Of a stretch of DNA of 8,652 nt, positions 6,209 through 8,652 are shown in pieces (the stretch's first letter is position 1; each line of letters starts with the position of its first letter). The position numbers and the translations under genes were made by a program. The notes under the pieces are model-generated. The model was not told the DNA's origin and searched no databases. It was given only the letters and a program-made list of their open reading frames with translations. The stretch lies in the NCBI GenBank assembly GCA_015486915.1, contig WFQS01000041.1, forward strand, positions 1 through 8,652, written 5' to 3'. The stretch comes from Desulfobacteraceae bacterium (lineage in GTDB: Bacteria; Desulfobacterota; Desulfobacteria; Desulfobacterales; Desulfobacteraceae).

Positions 6209-6982
6209 ATGACGGGACATATATTTAAAATTCAGAAATATTCAATACATGACGGCCCGGGAATAAGAACCACTGTCTTTTTCCAGGGATGCCCCCTTTC
6301 CTGCCTGTGGTGCCACAACCCGGAAAGCAGGCCTGTTTTCTCCGGTTTGAAAAAATTTAATCTGCACAATAAAATATCTGAAATCCGTGAAGTAAATCCT
6401 GATTTACTTGCCATTGAAATGGAAAAGGACAGTATATTTTTTGACCAATCTAACGGAGGCGTAACCTGCTCGGGCGGAGAGCCGCTTTTTCAGCATGAAT
6501 TTCTTATTGATTTTTTAAAGCAACTGAAAAAAAGGGAAATTCACACCTCAGTTGACACTTCAGGGTTCGCACCTGTTCGTGTAATGTCTGAAACAGCGGA
6601 TATGGCAGATCTTATTCTGTTTGATTTAAAGCTCATTGAAAATAAAGATCATCTAAAATATACTGGGGTGAGTGTAAAACAGATCCATGAAAATCTTAAA
6701 ATGCTCCATGAAAAAAATGCAAAGGTCTGGCTTCGTTTCCCCTTGATCCCAAAAATTACGGAAACAGATAAAAATATCGATAAAATGATAGATTTTCTTT
6801 TATTCTTTAAAAAATTCAGGCATATTAATATTCTTCCGTTTCACAAAACAGGAAAGGGAAAATATTTAAAACTTGGCATTAAAGACCCCATGAAAGAGGC
6901 AGAACCTCTTTCTGAAGAAAGAATTGAAGAGATTAAGAAAAAATTTGAAAAAAAGGGGTTTTCAGTGACAACAGGCGGTTAA
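6209..6982 (+). CDS. Glycyl radical enzyme activating protein (radical SAM), short PflA-like form
   Basis: This cytosolic radical SAM enzyme, 257 residues, should install the glycyl radical on the enzyme encoded next. The N-terminal 'YSIHDGPGIRTTVFFQGC' is diagnostic of activases. The [4Fe-4S] cluster cysteines are C28, C32 and C35 (CPLSCLWC), and the SAM-binding stretch is GGVTCSGGEP at 83-92. 'LPFHKTGKGKYLKLG' near the C-terminus is also typical. Only about 47 residues separate C35 from the GGVT motif and the sole other cysteine is C87, so the ferredoxin-like domain with two extra clusters, usual in activases of this enzyme class, is absent. The ATG at 6209 opens the conserved region; an in-frame TTG at 6134 would add 25 unconserved residues. 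Its Shine-Dalgarno is weak. A 102-base gap leads to the target enzyme; HypD-type cognate is inferred. Confidence 0.92.
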   Translation: MTGHIFKIQKYSIHDGPGIRTTVFFQGCPLSCLWCHNPESRPVFSGLKKFNLHNKISEIREVNPDLLAIEMEKDSIFFDQSNGGVTCSGGEPLFQHEFLIDFLKQLKKREIHTSVDTSGFAPVRVMSETADMADLILFDLKLIENKDHLKYTGVSVKQIHENLKMLHEKNAKVWLRFPLIPKITETDKNIDKMIDFLLFFKKFRHINILPFHKTGKGKYLKLGIKDPMKEAEPLSEERIEEIKKKFEKKGFSVTTGG

Positions 6983-7084
6983 AAAAGTACCAAAGCGGAC
7001 AATGCCCGCAACCCATTCGCATCTCTCCGATTTCTTGTTTTTTTAACAGGAATTGAGGGAGTAAGGCACTAAAAGGATTTTACC
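6983..7084 (+). other. Spacer between activase and glycyl radical enzyme
   Basis: No gene is present in these 102 bases. A 4-bp GCGG/CCGC hairpin (6995-7009) and an unrelated run of seven T at 7038-7044 are too far apart to make a terminator. AAGGA at 7073-7077 is a good Shine-Dalgarno seven bases before the ATG at 7085, clearly better than the one before the activase. That fits the need for far more enzyme than activase. Confidence 0.5.
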
Positions 7085-8652
7085 ATGACACCGGAGATTG
7101 AAAAATTAAGAAAAAAAAGTCTTGATACAAAAGTCACCCTGTCCCATGAAAGGGCGGGTCTTGTTACAAATTTCTACAGATCAGGCATCAGCATGAAAGA
7201 ATCCGTCCCCGTGCAGCGCGGTCTCTGCCTGAAATATATCCTGAAAAACAAAAGAATCTGCATAAATGAAGATGAATTGATCGTGGGGGAAAGGGGGCCT
7301 TATCCCAAAGCCGTTCCAACCTATCCTGAAATATGTCTGCACTCCCTTGATGACTTGAAAATGCTTACCTCCCGGGAGAAGATTCCTTACACAGTCTCCA
7401 GCGAAACCATGCAGTTTTATAAAGATCATGTGATCCCGTTCTGGAAAGGAAAAACCATAAGGGAAAAAATACTTTCCTCCATGGATAAAAAATGGATTGA
7501 TGCATTTAACGCCGGAATGTTCACGGAGTTTCAGGAACAGCGTTCTCCGGGCCATACAGCCTGCGGCAGCATGATCTATAAAAAAGGATTTAATGATCTT
7601 AAAAAAGAGATCAGAAATTCAATTGAAAAACTTGATTTCTTTGGTGATCCTGCTGCATTTGACAAAAAAGAAGAGCTTAAAGCCATGGATATTACTGCCG
7701 ATGCCCTTATTTTATTTGCAGAAAGGCACGGAAAAGAGCTTTTAAAACTTGCAGAAAAGGAAAAGAACCGGAAAAGGCAGAAAGAGTTAAATGAAATGGC
7801 TGAAATCTGCTTTAAAGTTCCTGCTAACGCCCCTGAAACTTTCCATGAAGCCCTGCAATACTACTGGTTTCTCCATGTGGGTGTGATAACAGAATTAAAC
7901 CCCTGGGATGCCTTTAATCCTGGCAGACTTGACCAGAACCTTTATCCTTTTTATATTCACGACATTGAAAAAGGCATATTAACAAAACAAAGGGCAAAGC
8001 AGCTTCTCTCATGCTTCTGGATAAAATTCAACAACCATCCGGCCCCCCCAAAGGTAGGTGTGACAGCAAAGGAGAGCAACACCTACGTTGATTTCTGCCT
8101 GATCAACCTTGGCGGATTAACAAAAGACAACGCAAACGGTGTAAATGACTTAACCTATCTTATCCTTGAAGTTATTGAGGAGATGCGACTTTTACAGCCA
8201 AGTTCCATGATCCAGGTGAGCAGGAAAAACCCTGACCGATTCATTAAAAATACGTTAAAAATAATTGCAACTGGTTTTGGCCAGCCTTCAATTTTTAACT
8301 CGGATACCATTATACAAGAGCTTATCCTCCAGGGAAAATCAATTGAAGATGCAAGGCAGGCAGGAGCAAGCGGTTGTGTTGAAGCAGGGGTTTTCGGAAA
8401 AGAATGCTATATTCTCACAGGATACTTTAATCTGCCGAAAATCCTTGAGCTTACCCTTAACAACGGAACAGATCCTGTAACGGGGAAAGAAATCGGTTTA
8501 AGGCTTTTTAATCCTGAGATTTTCAATCATGCCCAATGCTTTAAAACCTTTGATGAGCTTTTTGATGCATTCAAAGCGCAGCTTGAATATTTTATTGATA
8601 TTAAAATCAAGGGGAATGTTATAATTGAAAATATTAACGCAAAATATATGCC
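7085..8652 (+). CDS. hypD: Glycyl radical enzyme, probable trans-4-hydroxy-L-proline dehydratase (HypD-like), 3' end outside window
   Basis: The reading frame is open for 522 codons to the window edge; full proteins are about 790 residues, so the C-terminal third with the glycyl radical loop is missing. Expected reaction: trans-4-hydroxy-L-proline to (S)-1-pyrroline-5-carboxylate plus water, in the cytosol. Recalled from memory, the C. difficile HypD sequence aligns collinearly with a constant offset of three residues. Residues matching its active site are F149, H157 (PGHT), D275 (WDAF), S331, D336, F337, thiyl radical C431 and base E433 (GCVE), and Y447. The 'EFQEQRSPGHT', 'FNNHPAPPKVG' and 'LTGYFNLPKILELTLNNG' stretches are very HypD-like. 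A434 replaces the Thr that follows GCVE there. The related C-N lyase HplG, or another 1,2-eliminase, remains possible. The start has AAGGA at 7073-7077 and the activase precedes it. Confidence 0.88.
   Translation, partial: MTPEIEKLRKKSLDTKVTLSHERAGLVTNFYRSGISMKESVPVQRGLCLKYILKNKRICINEDELIVGERGPYPKAVPTYPEICLHSLDDLKMLTSREKIPYTVSSETMQFYKDHVIPFWKGKTIREKILSSMDKKWIDAFNAGMFTEFQEQRSPGHTACGSMIYKKGFNDLKKEIRNSIEKLDFFGDPAAFDKKEELKAMDITADALILFAERHGKELLKLAEKEKNRKRQKELNEMAEICFKVPANAPETFHEALQYYWFLHVGVITELNPWDAFNPGRLDQNLYPFYIHDIEKGILTKQRAKQLLSCFWIKFNNHPAPPKVGVTAKESNTYVDFCLINLGGLTKDNANGVNDLTYLILEVIEEMRLLQPSSMIQVSRKNPDRFIKNTLKIIATGFGQPSIFNSDTIIQELILQGKSIEDARQAGASGCVEAGVFGKECYILTGYFNLPKILELTLNNGTDPVTGKEIGLRLFNPEIFNHAQCFKTFDELFDAFKAQLEYFIDIKIKGNVIIENINAKYM

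Noticed and set aside
6995..7044. Terminator between the activase and glycyl radical enzyme
   Set aside because: The stem is four base pairs and the T-run begins about 28 bases later, so they do not form one signal.
8265..8480. 71-residue + strand open frame
   Set aside because: It is another frame inside the glycyl radical enzyme gene, whose own frame stays open and conserved through this stretch.

Overview
The window looks like a piece of an anaerobic bacterial chromosome with a Gram-negative envelope. The binding protein carries a cleavable signal peptide without a lipobox, so it should be periplasmic, and an oxygen-sensitive glycyl radical enzyme is present. Base composition is moderately AT-rich and gene style fits a sulfate-reducer-like Desulfobacterota species, but no marker gene fixes the taxon and this is a low-confidence guess. 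Every recognisable gene is on the + strand.

Layout: (1) 1-99, a short leader with a strong Shine-Dalgarno. (2) 100-1653, a family-5 peptide-type substrate-binding protein. (3) 1654-1885, a gap of 232 bases packed with hairpins, including a 16-bp perfect stem with terminator character. (4) 1886-5901, two Dpp/Opp-type permeases and two Dpp/Opp-type ATPases, which complete a five-part ABC importer. (5) 5902-6208, a 307-base non-coding stretch with a weak terminator-like hairpin just after the importer, then a pair of near-identical 15-mers and an inverted repeat just ahead of the next gene. (6) 6209-6982, a glycyl radical enzyme activase of the short PflA-like form. (7) 7085 to the right edge, a glycyl radical enzyme cut off by the window end after 522 codons. 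It closely resembles trans-4-hydroxy-L-proline dehydratase (HypD).

Working model (inference): the importer brings in short peptides, possibly hydroxyproline-rich ones such as collagen fragments. After cytosolic hydrolysis, 4-hydroxyproline is dehydrated by the glycyl radical enzyme to 1-pyrroline-5-carboxylate, which can enter proline metabolism. The activase installs the glycyl radical. The downstream genes that would test this (proC, a racemase, a thiolase, proline reductase or dehydrogenase) lie outside the window.

The points most worth a second look are the pairing of a peptide importer with a HypD-like enzyme, an activase without the ferredoxin-type cluster domain common in this class, a possible RNA switch just before the activase start, and the stacked hairpins separating the binding protein from its own permeases.
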